A DNA stretch of 64,000 nt from Symsagittifera roscoffensis (lineage: Eukaryota; Xenacoelomorpha; Acoela; Convolutidae): contig NC_087062.1 in assembly GCF_963678635.1 (NCBI RefSeq), positions 14,368,670-14,432,669 of the forward strand, read 5' to 3'. The translations under genes and the position numbers were made by a program. Below the pieces are notes generated by a model. That model was not told the DNA's origin and made no database searches. It saw nothing but the letters and a program-made list of their open reading frames with translations. Shown one piece after another: positions 21,493 to 32,200 of this stretch. The stretch's first letter is position 1. Each line of letters starts with the position of its first letter.

Positions 21493-21922
21493 TACTCCCC
21501 GGACTCGAGATCGATGTCCTCATCGCGCGCTGTCTTCTGCCAGTGAGTCCCAGAAAAACCGAGTGTTGCTCAGGATACAGTGCCAGTGGTCATTTACAGA
21601 AGTTTGCAGCAGATTTAAGCTTATCTACACCCCAAAATTCACAGCCATTTAAAATTTTCACACTATTGCTAAACAGCAACCAAAATCTGCATATACCTGC
21701 ACCCTTGAATTTTCGCTTTTCAAGCCAATCATTTTAAAATCTCTTTTGTCCTATTCAATCAGGAAATTGTCATGCAGCATTTCGATTTATATAATAAATA
21801 TAGTATATTAGTAACAATATTTGCTTTGTTAAAATTTCTTTTTCGTGAATCCAAGTTTCACTCGGATCCACGCTCAAGCCCCCCTTCCCTCTCAAGACTC
21901 AAGATCCATCCGATTTGACCAT
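21493..21922 (-). other. 3' untranslated region of element II with polypurine tract
   Basis: No frame of interest. In element sense a purine run AGAGGGAAGGGGGG lies around 21880-21895, just after ORF3, as expected for plus-strand priming, yet no LTR starts there. A shorter purine stretch, GGGGAGTA, directly precedes the LTR start at 21492. Either the first is an internal tract or the region was rearranged. Confidence 0.55.
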
Positions 21923-23866
21923 TCATCTCGTGCTCTTCGCCTTGGAGGTACTGCATCCTGAAGTGCTAGATGCGGCAAACTGTCTCAACAGTTCCTCTTC
22001 ATCATCGGAACTAATCACAATCTCCTCCCAAGCCTTCAGCTGTTCATAGGATCGCATCCATTCTCTCTGCTCCTGCAATCTCTTTGCTTGGTTGGGTAGT
22101 GCCTTCACCCTAGCTTCTCGGTTCAAGCAAAAGGAGTTGTGCAGGCTCAAGCTCACGTTCTTCGCCAGGTCTTCCTCTAGTATCGACTCCCTCGCTTTGG
22201 TATTGTCTCTAGACATCTTACCCACTCTTTTCCATCCCGTCGTGATCGCATTACGATGGGTTAGCAGGGGTCTCTTGAAAGCTTCCGGCCCAATCTCGGC
22301 CTGGAACTGTCGATACTTTTTTTGATGTTTTCTCATGTGATCTTTCGTTGTCATGTACAACCAAGACGTCAGTGTCGCCCGAAACCATGGAAAGTACCTC
22401 AAGCGACTCCATACGTACCTGACTTCCGTCGGTATGGCGAATACTTTGCACGCAGTCTCAAACAACTCGAGTCTCCTGCTGTAGTCTATCGCGTATATTG
22501 ACTCAGCCGTTGGCGTCGTCGCCTCCCGATACTTCGTTATATTCTCTTCTATCCATCTCAGAGCTAACATCGTACTCACTACTAAGAGCGTCACCTTCTG
22601 CCGGTGATCCGGTAGTCCGATCGACCGAATCTCTTCCACATCCCACACCAGGCAAAGGTTCTTGTGATCTGGATACCACACCGTTTGTGCCAAACAGTGG
22701 CATGGGCATTCCCCATGAGAGATCTCAATGCTCCTGAGATTACGCTCCCCTGAGGCTTCCAAGAGAGGCTCAAGCTCCATCATTTTCTCGTGCATCGTGT
22801 CGTTGTCTTCCAGGTTCGGAGTACTTCCCACAGGTTTCCCGATCACGTTTTGTCTCTCGTGATCGCTTGTGTTTTCTCTTTCCAACTTCAGAAGATCTTC
22901 TCCCCAGATTTCGCTTAAGTCATCTCTCAATTCTTTTGGTACTGTCCCTTTGATTTTTCTCAACAACTTGTGCGAGTGATGCGACATCCGAGCCAACCTC
23001 ACGCACTTGGGCACTGAGAAGGCCTTGTCCACCAGTATTCTCTGGCTGGACACTTCCACCATCGCCATGTGTAGCGGGTAGTGACTTCCGCACAAGTTGG
23101 CCATCATTGACCCTATCAGCGATTTCGCGTTCAATGGCAAGCCATAAGCTTCGCTCATGGGAAATCCCATTTCCGCCTCAAGACCAACCTTCCAGCTCCG
23201 GATGTGTTTTTGAGTCACCTGCAACACCCCGGGCCATGATTCCACGCTCAACGCCGTCACTAAATGATGTTCAGACTCCAGTCTCTCCAGTGCCTGCAGA
23301 CCACACATTCTCGAGAAGAATCCGAGAGCTGTCGCTATATTCACCGTGGTTCTCGCGTAACATTCCGCTGTTATTTGCACTTCACTTTTCTCCCTTTCTG
23401 TGATGTCTTCGAACCAAGTGACCAGGTCTTCTTTTTGAAACGACAGTATTCTGACGTATGACCGTCCATCGCAGATGTGCTCTCCGTTCCCACACGTCGA
23501 ATCCAGACAGCTACCCGGCTCCAATTTCTTTGCTGACCCGGGGTCGCTCGTCCTTTCGCTTGGCTCTTGCATCTGGGGCGTGATTAGCTTATGTAGCACA
23601 CTCAACTTCGCCAGATCTTCATCTTCCGTTGGTGCTAACCTCACTCGCTCTGTGGTTTCCTCGATTAGACTTGCATGGGGATGTGGACACCAGGAGGGTC
23701 TTAGTAGCTTCCATATCACTCCCAAGTTCATGGTTAACAAGCCATTTCCACCGCCCATGTTCACTTCAACTCTCTTGTTTGAGCGCGGTATGCTTATCAC
23801 CTCTGGTGTTTTCTCAAGAATCAGGCCCAGGCTCGGCCCCTCTTTTTCCACCGCGTCTATTTCCAT
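21923..23866 (-). CDS. ORF3 of element II, unknown function (647 aa)
   Basis: Open frame downstream of integrase, in the position where env lies in errantiviruses. First ATG is at 23866; the frame is open back to 23890 but lacks an earlier ATG. I do not recognise the family. It shows no signal peptide, no convincing membrane anchor (one weak hydrophobic run, LLVVSTMLAL, around residue 420) and no furin-like site, so env is not supported. Visible features: two cysteine clusters (about residues 118-133 and 387-408, the latter CPCHC...C), many aromatic/basic residues about 490-540, and near the C-terminus (about 615-625) IVISSDDEEE, which fits the SUMO-interacting motif pattern of a hydrophobic core followed by Ser/acidic residues. 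The C-terminus is Ser-rich and basic. A nuclear or cytoplasmic accessory protein is more likely than a surface protein. Confidence 0.75.
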   Translation of the reverse strand: MEIDAVEKEGPSLGLILEKTPEVISIPRSNKRVEVNMGGGNGLLTMNLGVIWKLLRPSWCPHPHASLIEETTERVRLAPTEDEDLAKLSVLHKLITPQMQEPSERTSDPGSAKKLEPGSCLDSTCGNGEHICDGRSYVRILSFQKEDLVTWFEDITEREKSEVQITAECYARTTVNIATALGFFSRMCGLQALERLESEHHLVTALSVESWPGVLQVTQKHIRSWKVGLEAEMGFPMSEAYGLPLNAKSLIGSMMANLCGSHYPLHMAMVEVSSQRILVDKAFSVPKCVRLARMSHHSHKLLRKIKGTVPKELRDDLSEIWGEDLLKLERENTSDHERQNVIGKPVGSTPNLEDNDTMHEKMMELEPLLEASGERNLRSIEISHGECPCHCLAQTVWYPDHKNLCLVWDVEEIRSIGLPDHRQKVTLLVVSTMLALRWIEENITKYREATTPTAESIYAIDYSRRLELFETACKVFAIPTEVRYVWSRLRYFPWFRATLTSWLYMTTKDHMRKHQKKYRQFQAEIGPEAFKRPLLTHRNAITTGWKRVGKMSRDNTKARESILEEDLAKNVSLSLHNSFCLNREARVKALPNQAKRLQEQREWMRSYEQLKAWEEIVISSDDEEELLRQFAASSTSGCSTSKAKSTR

Positions 23867-23995
23867 TATTCTTTCTGTCCAAAACTTCAATTGTCATGCC
23901 AATCACATCTTAAGATCCCTTTACCTGCGCCGCACCCCAGTACCTAACTCAAGACTCCTCCCTCACACCCGACCTGATACCTCCATGTACCCGAC

Positions 23996-26900
23996 TCAGG
24001 CGATGCTCAAGTAGTACTTCTTGTGAAGATGCACCATTATCTCTGTTTCTGCAAAGACCACATGTAGGATAGCGTACAATTCCCTCGAGCTCAGTTTGCC
24101 CCTGTTTGGGTCGTACACCGGCATCGAGACCTCCACTATTCCTCTTTCAATCATGAAGTCACGTAGTCCTGTCAGTGCCAATATCACGTGTTCGGGATCA
24201 ATTGTGTTTCTGTCGTTGACTCTCGTTACTAGGAAGCAGAGGTATTTGCCCGGGACTTGTGCCACTGACGGTGGAAGCGCTGCTATGCCTCCCAGTCCTG
24301 GCCTCTGTCTGAACAGAAACTCTACGTTCTGGTACTCTCTTTTGAAGTCAGCCTCCAATCTTGATTTGAAACTCATGTCCGCCGTGATGCAGATCGCGCT
24401 GGTCCTGTTTGACAGGATGAAGTCGCTATCCGTTATCATGATGTTCTCTGAGTATTCATTGGGTATTTCGAATTTCGTTTTGAAATTCCTTCCTATGGTA
24501 GGCTCTGGTTCTTCTTCCTCCAGTTCCAATCCGCTTGTTTCCCTCACTTCCTTGAGCTTCTTTATCATCAAATTTTCGGTGTGGGTAAGTCCTACCCCCA
24601 CTCCCCGGACAAAAATATTTATCGACGTCCCCGTCGATGTAGTCGGGTCTGAATTGTCCTTGGGGATGTCCAGTGGCCTGTCTGTTGCTGTCCATCCGAA
24701 AAGAGGGTCCTCTTTCTTCATGTAATTTGCTGCTGATACATCGATTTGCTGAATGCTTTGTCCTTCGCGGCTCTCGTCTTTGACATCACGCATCCACTCT
24801 AGAATCCTCAAGTTCGTGTTCCCCCTCCTTTCTATTTCACTCTGCTCGAGATCCGTCTCCAATTCTGGCGTCGAGTAATCATCCTGCGGATAATGTCCAC
24901 CATCGTCAATGACCTGCCATTCCTCTTCGGCTTCCAGTTCGCCTGCGCTTAGTAGTTCATCGCCCAACTTGTCTGGCTGTATCTTATCGATCAAGAAGTC
25001 ATCCCCGTACCTATTGTACCTCATACCTGTTCGTTTACGATTGCCAGTCCTGGTTTCCGGTGGTGTTGGTCGATCCGGCTCCATCCACTTCGGTACCTCG
25101 TTTTGCTCTGGGTCGTTCCAGTCTTCTTCTACAAATGAACCTGCATCCGACTCCACTTCTATCTTTTCGTTGTCGTCCAAACTCAAGTTCTCATTACCAT
25201 CATTTTTCTCTCTAGTGCCTTTCTCATTCACCTCGCACGCTGGTTCCACCACCAGGTACTCAAGACCTTCCATGTCTTTTGGTAGGCACCAGTCCTCCGG
25301 GGACGGGACATGAGGCTTCAGATTTTCGTAATGTGCTGCTCGCCCTGTACTCAAGCGATAGAACCGTCCTTGTTGATGTACTTCCGTAATCATGAACGGT
25401 CCTCTCCATTTCTTGAGTAGTTTCTTTGTTCCCTTGGGCGGTATGACATTTTGGAAGACCCACACGTATTGGCCCACTTCGTATGGCTTTGCTCTTAGTA
25501 TCTTTTCGTCATATTTCTTGCGTTGCCTCATTTGCGCTTGCGCCGTGTTTCTCCGACATAGCTCGTTTAGCTCTTGTTGTCTTTTGATCGCTTCCTTCAC
25601 GTATGCTTGAGGTGACGTCCTCTTCCCCTCGTACTCCGGGTAGAAGAATGTTATAGGCATTGCCCTTTCCCTGCCTGTCAACATCATGAAAGGACTGATA
25701 CCCGTCGTTGAGTGCTGAGTACTATTATAGGCTCCTACTACCTGTGGCAGGTATTTGTCCCAGTCCGTCATGTATCTCGAGCAGTACACCCTGAGCATGT
25801 TGACCAGTGTCCTGTTCTGTCTCTCTACCAACCCATTGGTCTGTGGATGATAGGTCGTCGAGTGCGCTTGAGCAATGTGTGATCTCTTCATCAATTCTTT
25901 TGTCAAGTCCCCCACAAAAGCCTTGCCGTTGTCCGACTGGAAAGTCATTGGACAACCATACCGCGATATCCAATGCGTTATCAGGTGATCACATGTCTCC
26001 TCTGCCGAGGCTGTCTGGCACGGAACCGCTTCCGCCAACTTGGTGAAGTGATCTATTATAACTAGTATTTGGTTATAACCCGACTCCGTCAAGCAGATTT
26101 TCTGATGGTCTATCTGCACCACTTCATTGAATTCCGAACTTTCGACAGACTTGAGGGGAAACTTCATCTTCCTTGGGTCTTTTACTTGAAGGCATGCTAG
26201 GCAGGCATTCACCCATCTCTCGCAAGCTTTTCTCATTCCCGGCCAATCAAACCTGTGAAGTATCCTTTGTTGTACTTTATCTATCCCCTGGTGGCCCATC
26301 TGGTCGTGTGATCTGAAAAGCACCTCCGTTTGGTACAATTGTGGTAGTATGATGAGGTTGTGTTTGTGTAATATTTTTTCCTCATCTCTTCTCTTGCACG
26401 CTACCACCCCTTCAGCTGTGTGATAAAGTAAATCTCTCTTTTCTTTGTAGAACTGGCTCAAGATCTTGTAGCTGTCTTCCTCAAGTTCCCCCTTCTCCTT
26501 GACTCCCGAATGGATCCATTTGGAGAGGTTACTTGTCATTTTGTCATTCTTCTGGGCCCTTATTAGGTCAGACAGCCTGTATCTCGCCTTAACGTGCTCC
26601 TTTAGCGCCATGATCTGTCCTTTCATTTCACCAGGGTTGTGGATGTCATCGCTCAGCTTCACACATATCATCCTTTTCACGATTTTCATGTCGTCTTCTG
26701 GTACCAGATTCGTTCTGACGTTTGAGTTGCACGATAGTTCCCTTAGTGGTTTTCTTGAAACTGCTATTTTCTCGAGCTCTTCACCACCTCGTACCTCTTG
26801 TATTTCCAGATTGTACGTCCCTGAAGATGGATCCGTCTGTAATTCCCTGTCGTGCTGTCTTATCTTCTCTTCCGCCAGTATCATGCATAGACTGTCTTGG

Positions 26901-29215
26901 TCTTCGCTGCTCTCATCCGAGTCTTCATCCCATTCTTCACGCTCCCCGGACAATTTCCCTTCTCCGGTTTCGTCTTCTTCCATGAATCTGGACCACTCCC
27001 CGGACTCTTGATCTAGTCCCAGGTGTTCAACTTCTTCTCTGAATGTTACTTTCTTATCCCTGACTTTTGTCTGTTCCAGAATTTTTTCGGGGATTTTTTC
27101 AACTAGTGATCGCACAACTTCCTTGCTGTCAGTGATGCTTCCTTTTGAGACGTCAGTATTGTTCACTGTTTCTTCTCTCCGAAGTATGGTTAGTTCCTGT
27201 GCCTCCTGACCTTTCCCTTGGATCACGGGCTTGTCATCTGATAGTTTCTCAAGCAACCTCATTAAGTCTTCATCTATTCGGACCGTTCCCTCCTCTACCT
27301 GGATGAGATCATAACCTTTTGCCTTAAGTGTTTCCCTCACGATCTTGGACTTGAGCATTATTCCTATCGGAATCCCTCTGCTTTTCTTCAAGATGGTCTT
27401 TTCAAGAGGCTCTTTCGGCAATTCGGGATGATCTTCAATCGGTTTGCCTGATTTGTCCAGCCATCTCGTGAGTGGAAGACTGTCGTACGTTTCTTTGTCC
27501 ATGAAGGAGAAGCCGTCTTTGATCTCAGGTCTGTCCGCCTCTCTTTGTTCTTGCCTCTCGTAGAACTCCGTCTTCTTACTCAAGCTGTCAGCATTTTGAT
27601 GTTTATCCCGTGTTCTGTGCTCAATTATCATGTTGTATCCATCCAAGCGAACTATCCACCTCCCAATATAGCTCTGGTCCATTGAGTACGTTTTCAGCCA
27701 GCTTAGTGCTCGGTTGTCGACTCGCAGCTTGAAGGGCTCACTGCCTAAGTATGCTCTGTATTTTTCGACAAAGGTGACCACCGCGAACATCTCTGCTTTC
27801 GGTGCTCCGTACTTCATTTCTGTGTCACTTAGGACCTTGCTCCCGTATGCTATTGGTCTCAAGACTGTCTTCCCATTCCATTCTTGTTCTTGATGGAGAA
27901 TCCCAGAAATAGCGACTACTGACGCATCCGTGTCTAGCACGTACATCCCCTTCTCAGTCGGCATACCCAGTACTGGTGCCTCACACAGCTCTTTCTTTAT
28001 TCTCTGGAATGACTCTTCTGCCGCGTTGTTCCACGTGAACTTCTTGCCCTTATGTCTCATTAATTGTTGCATCGGGTATACCTTGTCCGCATAGCCCTTG
28101 ATGAATTCTCTATAATAGTTGGCGAAACCCAGGAAGCTCATCAGCTGGTGCTCCGTCTTCGGTGATTTCCAGGTTAGGACTGCTTCCACGGCGTCTGGGT
28201 CAGGTCTGATACCGTGTTTATCTACCATCCTGCCCAAGTATTTAATCGAGTCCTTGAGTATCTCGCACTTTGATGGTTTACACTTCAGCCCCGATCTTTT
28301 CATGCACGCGAACACCTCGTCAAGCCTCTCGATGTGGTCTTCTAGTGTTGGCGTTGCTATTACCACGTCGTCCACGTAGCACATTACCAGGTTGCCGTAC
28401 TTCTTCGTCACGCCTATCAACGCGTGTGCCATCAGCCGCTGAAACGTGGCTGTTGCATTGCAGAGTCCAAACGGCATCCGTTTCCATTGAAACAGACCCA
28501 ACTCGCAGGCAAACCCTGTCTTGTCCCTGTCCTGCTTCCTTAGTGGTACTTGCCAAAAGGCTGAGCCTAAATCAAGAGTCGTAAAAAATTTTGCATCACC
28601 TAACTTCGAGAGGCTCTCATCAATCCTAGGTATGGGATAGGCATCTTTCACCGTGACGGAGTTCAGGTATCGAAAGTCACAACAAAACCTCAACTGGTCG
28701 CCTTTCTTTTTGGCCATCACTACTCCACACGCCCACGGTGACTTGGATGGTTCTATCATGTCATACTCTAGTAACGTCTCGATCTCTTTTCTACACGCGT
28801 CCGATTTGTGTGGGGTCATGCGCCTCGCCCCCTCCCTGTGTGGCACCGCGTTTTCCTCAAGTTCTATTTCATGTTCAACAAAATTACAACACCCGATATC
28901 CGCCTTATGCCTTGAAAAAACCTCCTCGTTCCGCTCTAGTACGTCCTTGATAGCTTCGAGCTGTTCATCTTTCAGTTTGCCCCTTAAATGTTCAATCTCC
29001 GGCAGAACCGGTTTATCTGTTTGCATTTCATCTAGCGTGGGTCGCTCTGGAAAGTTCGAACAGCTCGAAAGCCCATCGTCCGTTTCTGACTTAAGTGATT
29101 TGATAAGACCTGAAGAATCTTTTATTCTCTGCAATCGTCTCAAGATACAAATTTTGTCCCTGTGATTAGGACAATCAACAACTTCATTTTGTTTTGAGTT
29201 GTTTCGTATCGAGTT
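23996..29215 (-). CDS. pol of element II: RT, RNase H, integrase and long C-terminal extension
   Basis: No in-frame ATG at the start. The frame opens at 29215 and overlaps the gag-protease frame by 76 nt in the -1 register, so a frameshift or other recoding would be needed. Counting residues from 29143: RT with YVDD about 256-259; RNase H about 420-540, complete through a HQNADSLSK end; zinc-binding HHCC integrase domain about 927-985; catalytic core with D in QIDH about 1011, D in QSDNGKAF about 1069 and E in LVERQNR about 1104 (35 apart); GPF-type module KKWRGPF about 1245. After that about 470 residues, acidic and without a recognised domain, follow to the stop. Between RNase H and integrase lies an unusual charged linker of nearly 400 residues. 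All catalytic residues I can check are present. Confidence 0.9.
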   Translation of the reverse strand, partial: NSIRNNSKQNEVVDCPNHRDKICILRRLQRIKDSSGLIKSLKSETDDGLSSCSNFPERPTLDEMQTDKPVLPEIEHLRGKLKDEQLEAIKDVLERNEEVFSRHKADIGCCNFVEHEIELEENAVPHREGARRMTPHKSDACRKEIETLLEYDMIEPSKSPWACGVVMAKKKGDQLRFCCDFRYLNSVTVKDAYPIPRIDESLSKLGDAKFFTTLDLGSAFWQVPLRKQDRDKTGFACELGLFQWKRMPFGLCNATATFQRLMAHALIGVTKKYGNLVMCYVDDVVIATPTLEDHIERLDEVFACMKRSGLKCKPSKCEILKDSIKYLGRMVDKHGIRPDPDAVEAVLTWKSPKTEHQLMSFLGFANYYREFIKGYADKVYPMQQLMRHKGKKFTWNNAAEESFQRIKKELCEAPVLGMPTEKGMYVLDTDASVVAISGILHQEQEWNGKTVLRPIAYGSKVLSDTEMKYGAPKAEMFAVVTFVEKYRAYLGSEPFKLRVDNRALSWLKTYSMDQSYIGRWIVRLDGYNMIIEHRTRDKHQNADSLSKKTEFYERQEQREADRPEIKDGFSFMDKETYDSLPLTRWLDKSGKPIEDHPELPKEPLEKTILKKSRGIPIGIMLKSKIVRETLKAKGYDLIQVEEGTVRIDEDLMRLLEKLSDDKPVIQGKGQEAQELTILRREETVNNTDVSKGSITDSKEVVRSLVEKIPEKILEQTKVRDKKVTFREEVEHLGLDQESGEWSRFMEEDETGEGKLSGEREEWDEDSDESSEDQDSLCMILAEEKIRQHDRELQTDPSSGTYNLEIQEVRGGEELEKIAVSRKPLRELSCNSNVRTNLVPEDDMKIVKRMICVKLSDDIHNPGEMKGQIMALKEHVKARYRLSDLIRAQKNDKMTSNLSKWIHSGVKEKGELEEDSYKILSQFYKEKRDLLYHTAEGVVACKRRDEEKILHKHNLIILPQLYQTEVLFRSHDQMGHQGIDKVQQRILHRFDWPGMRKACERWVNACLACLQVKDPRKMKFPLKSVESSEFNEVVQIDHQKICLTESGYNQILVIIDHFTKLAEAVPCQTASAEETCDHLITHWISRYGCPMTFQSDNGKAFVGDLTKELMKRSHIAQAHSTTYHPQTNGLVERQNRTLVNMLRVYCSRYMTDWDKYLPQVVGAYNSTQHSTTGISPFMMLTGRERAMPITFFYPEYEGKRTSPQAYVKEAIKRQQELNELCRRNTAQAQMRQRKKYDEKILRAKPYEVGQYVWVFQNVIPPKGTKKLLKKWRGPFMITEVHQQGRFYRLSTGRAAHYENLKPHVPSPEDWCLPKDMEGLEYLVVEPACEVNEKGTREKNDGNENLSLDDNEKIEVESDAGSFVEEDWNDPEQNEVPKWMEPDRPTPPETRTGNRKRTGMRYNRYGDDFLIDKIQPDKLGDELLSAGELEAEEEWQVIDDGGHYPQDDYSTPELETDLEQSEIERRGNTNLRILEWMRDVKDESREGQSIQQIDVSAANYMKKEDPLFGWTATDRPLDIPKDNSDPTTSTGTSINIFVRGVGVGLTHTENLMIKKLKEVRETSGLELEEEEPEPTIGRNFKTKFEIPNEYSENIMITDSDFILSNRTSAICITADMSFKSRLEADFKREYQNVEFLFRQRPGLGGIAALPPSVAQVPGKYLCFLVTRVNDRNTIDPEHVILALTGLRDFMIERGIVEVSMPVYDPNRGKLSSRELYAILHVVFAETEIMVHLHKKYYLSIA

Positions 29216-32200
29216 TTAACTGGTAAAGCATATCCCAGCTTCCTCCCTCTCTGTCTGGTGATCGGTATATCAAGGGTATTCAACAAGACACTGACGCAGA
29301 GGCCGCTCTTCGTTATCGAAAATGATCTTCCTAAAACAGCAGCGCTTTGACTATTGGGATTCGGAACTATACACACTTGCTTGTTGTCACTTAGTTCATT
29401 ATAATTTTTCATCCTCAAGCTTACGATTGCCGCTTCATTAGCTTTTAACCTCACTCTCCTACTCAAGAATACCGGTGCTTTGTTTTCATTCGCCATTATT
29501 AAATTTACCGGTTTGATTGCGTACCTCCTATCCGGGTTCCGTATCCTGAACATTGCATTATTTAGATCAATCGTTACGTCGAAATTCCTGATGAAGTCTC
29601 TGCCCAAAATGAATTGGTCAGATTCATCTAGGTTTTCTACCACGATGAAGCTCATCCACAGGTTACGTTCCCCCAAATTGAGGGCTATTATCGGCGTCCT
29701 GCCCAACACCCGAAGGGCCCCTTTGTTTGCAGCTGACAGCCGTATTCTCGAATCTATCAAGTCACCTTTGTCAAAGCCCATCTTTTCCCATGTTTCGATT
29801 GGTATGACGCTCAAGACTGCTCCCGTGTCGAGTAATCCACGTAACTGAGTCTTTTTGCCATTTATGTCTAGCACGTGCCCTGTCACGTCTGCTTCCGTCC
29901 CGATGTGCATTGCATCTTCTTCGAGCATAGCACAGTGTCCAATCGATCTTACTTTCAATTCTTCTTTCCCTACATAGATTTGTCCAATTAGGTCTTCGTC
30001 GCATGTTATCATCGTCTTGGTATAGATGTTGATTCCATCTATATTTAGCATGACCTCGTGTGGACCATAAGCTTCAGTGTACCTATTATCAACACGTACC
30101 GATTTGCTGCCCCCTCTCGTGAGTAGTGCCCTGAGCGCTCTAGAAGTCGTTTGTGGACTTATTCCACTCAAGTAGTCTGCATACACGTCAATGTGCATTA
30201 TCGTCTGGTCGCTCGGCTCGCTCAAGTTTCTGGTTACCTCGTGTCCGCCCACTGTGATTATCGACATTATTCTTGCTCCGATTTTCGATATTCCAAAAGG
30301 TTTACCTGTCACCATTTTCACGGTGTTACAATTCCCGGTCTTCATTGAGCCCGTTCTAGCCTCTGGTATTGAGTTCGATCCGGTTAATGCTTCGTTAAAA
30401 TTCTGTCTTTCGATCTCCAACTTTAGTCGTTGCTCTATTTCTTTCGCAGCCAGATCTTGTTTCACTTTGGCAATTGCTTCCGTCGCCGCTTTCTCATAAT
30501 TTATCTCTAGAGAGCTTCCGGCCGCGGACTCTAACGCACCGCTAACATGTGTAACAGCTTTCACTGTCTTCGTCGGCAATTCGGTGTTTGGTGCCCCCAA
30601 GTTCCTAGATTCAAACTCGTTTTGCCTGTTCCGCTGATTCTGCACCGCCGCTAATGCCAACTTATGTTTGGGGTGATTCTGGTCCTTGACCGCTTCCCAG
30701 AACAAGGGACAATCCATTCTGAAGTGCCCCTCCTGGTTACAGAAGAAGCATCTGGCGCCTATCTTGATGATTAAGCCATTATAGTACTCGTGTTCCTCCA
30801 TCTGACTCATATCCTCCTCATCCGGTGCATAACCTAGGCTCTTCATGCCTTGTTTGTACGTTGTGCAGTCAGCCTTGTCATGATGATCCGCTGACCCGCA
30901 GTTCGCGCATGATCTGCGCTTGTCCATATCATCTCTAGGTTTGTACCATGATGACCTCTGGGGTTGGCTTCCCCCTTGCGTGTTCCTGTTTTCAGAATAT
31001 GAGTACTTCTTAGGTTTCATCAGCATGTATTCTCTTGATTTCTGTCTCATTTCCTCTGGGGTGGGTGCGCTGTCCTTCGACAATGTGTAGTATGTTGCTA
31101 ACATTGTCCTTAAGTCATCACTTTTCACCCCATCGATGAACTTCGAGGCAATGCTAAAGTTCCGTCTATTTGTCGACTCCTCTGGGTCACTCCTCCTTCT
31201 CAAGCTCTCGAGGTCATCTAGGAACCGATCTATTGACTCGTCGTCCCTCTGCCTTCTCTTTTCAAATCGCATCATCGCTTGGTGACCCTTCATGCCTGAC
31301 CCGAATCGATTCAGCAATATCTCGAAGATCTTGTCCGCGGTGTCGCGTTCTTCCTCCTTCTTTGCGACCACGCATTTTAATGCCGTTCCTTCCAAGTTGC
31401 TCAGTATGGCTGTACATGCTTGTCTTTCGTCACTCAAGTTGTCTTGTTCTAGATGTAATCTCATCACTTCCACCCAAGTGTCAATGCATCCATCGGAGTC
31501 GTCCTTGAATTCTTTTGGCTTCTTGAATGTCTTTCTTGATTTTCCCTCTCTCCTGTCGCTCGAGTCAGTGTTCCTCGTGGCGAAGGCCTCTAGAGTCCTG
31601 TTCATCATCTCCCAAGTGCTGGCCCATGTCATAGCATCCGGTCCTGTGTTGCTGTTAGCTGTTGAATCTCCCGGAGCAGTCGTTGTATTCGACGTTCCAT
31701 TCTTCATTATTGTTTTCGCAGCTGTTGGTGCTATGCTTATCGCATCCCTGGTTAAGGGCAACGGTGTCGATTGCCGTTTGTTCCTTTGTGGTTCTACAAA
31801 GTCAACTCTGGTGCTTTGCGTACGATCCGCTGCCGGTCTTTCTTGTGGAGTGGAACCTCTCAAGATTGCATCCAACTTCGCCTGTATTGCACACGAACTC
31901 TCGGCTTGACTCTTGCTCATTGTGTCCATTCTCCTTTCCAGGCTCCCTAATTGGCTGTTGACATCATCATATCGGTTCTTCAACTGTTGCATGTCTGTTT
32001 TGATGTTCTTTTCTCGTTCTTCATTGGTGGCTTCTACCTTATCTGACATTTCCTTGAGTCTCTCATCTGTTGCCTTAGCTAGGTTAAAATAACTGTCTAG
32101 ATACTCGTGCTTGTTGTATCTTATCTCCTTTTTTATCACCTCTCTGTCTTCTTCACTGTGCTTAAGTCTTTTGTCAATCTGATTTAATTTCGCCAACAAG

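Noticed and set aside
21923-23866. ORF3 as an envelope gene
   Set aside because: Position fits, but no signal peptide, no convincing membrane segment and no cleavage site; reported as unknown.
23107-24014. Plus-strand frames opposite ORF3 and the pol C-terminus
   Set aside because: Antisense shadows with no recognisable domain or conservation signal.
29140-29215. Canonical -1 slippery heptamer at the gag/pol overlap of element II
   Set aside because: AAATTTG occurs near the end of gag but in the wrong register, and the A-rich run upstream does not fit X XXY YYZ in the gag frame.
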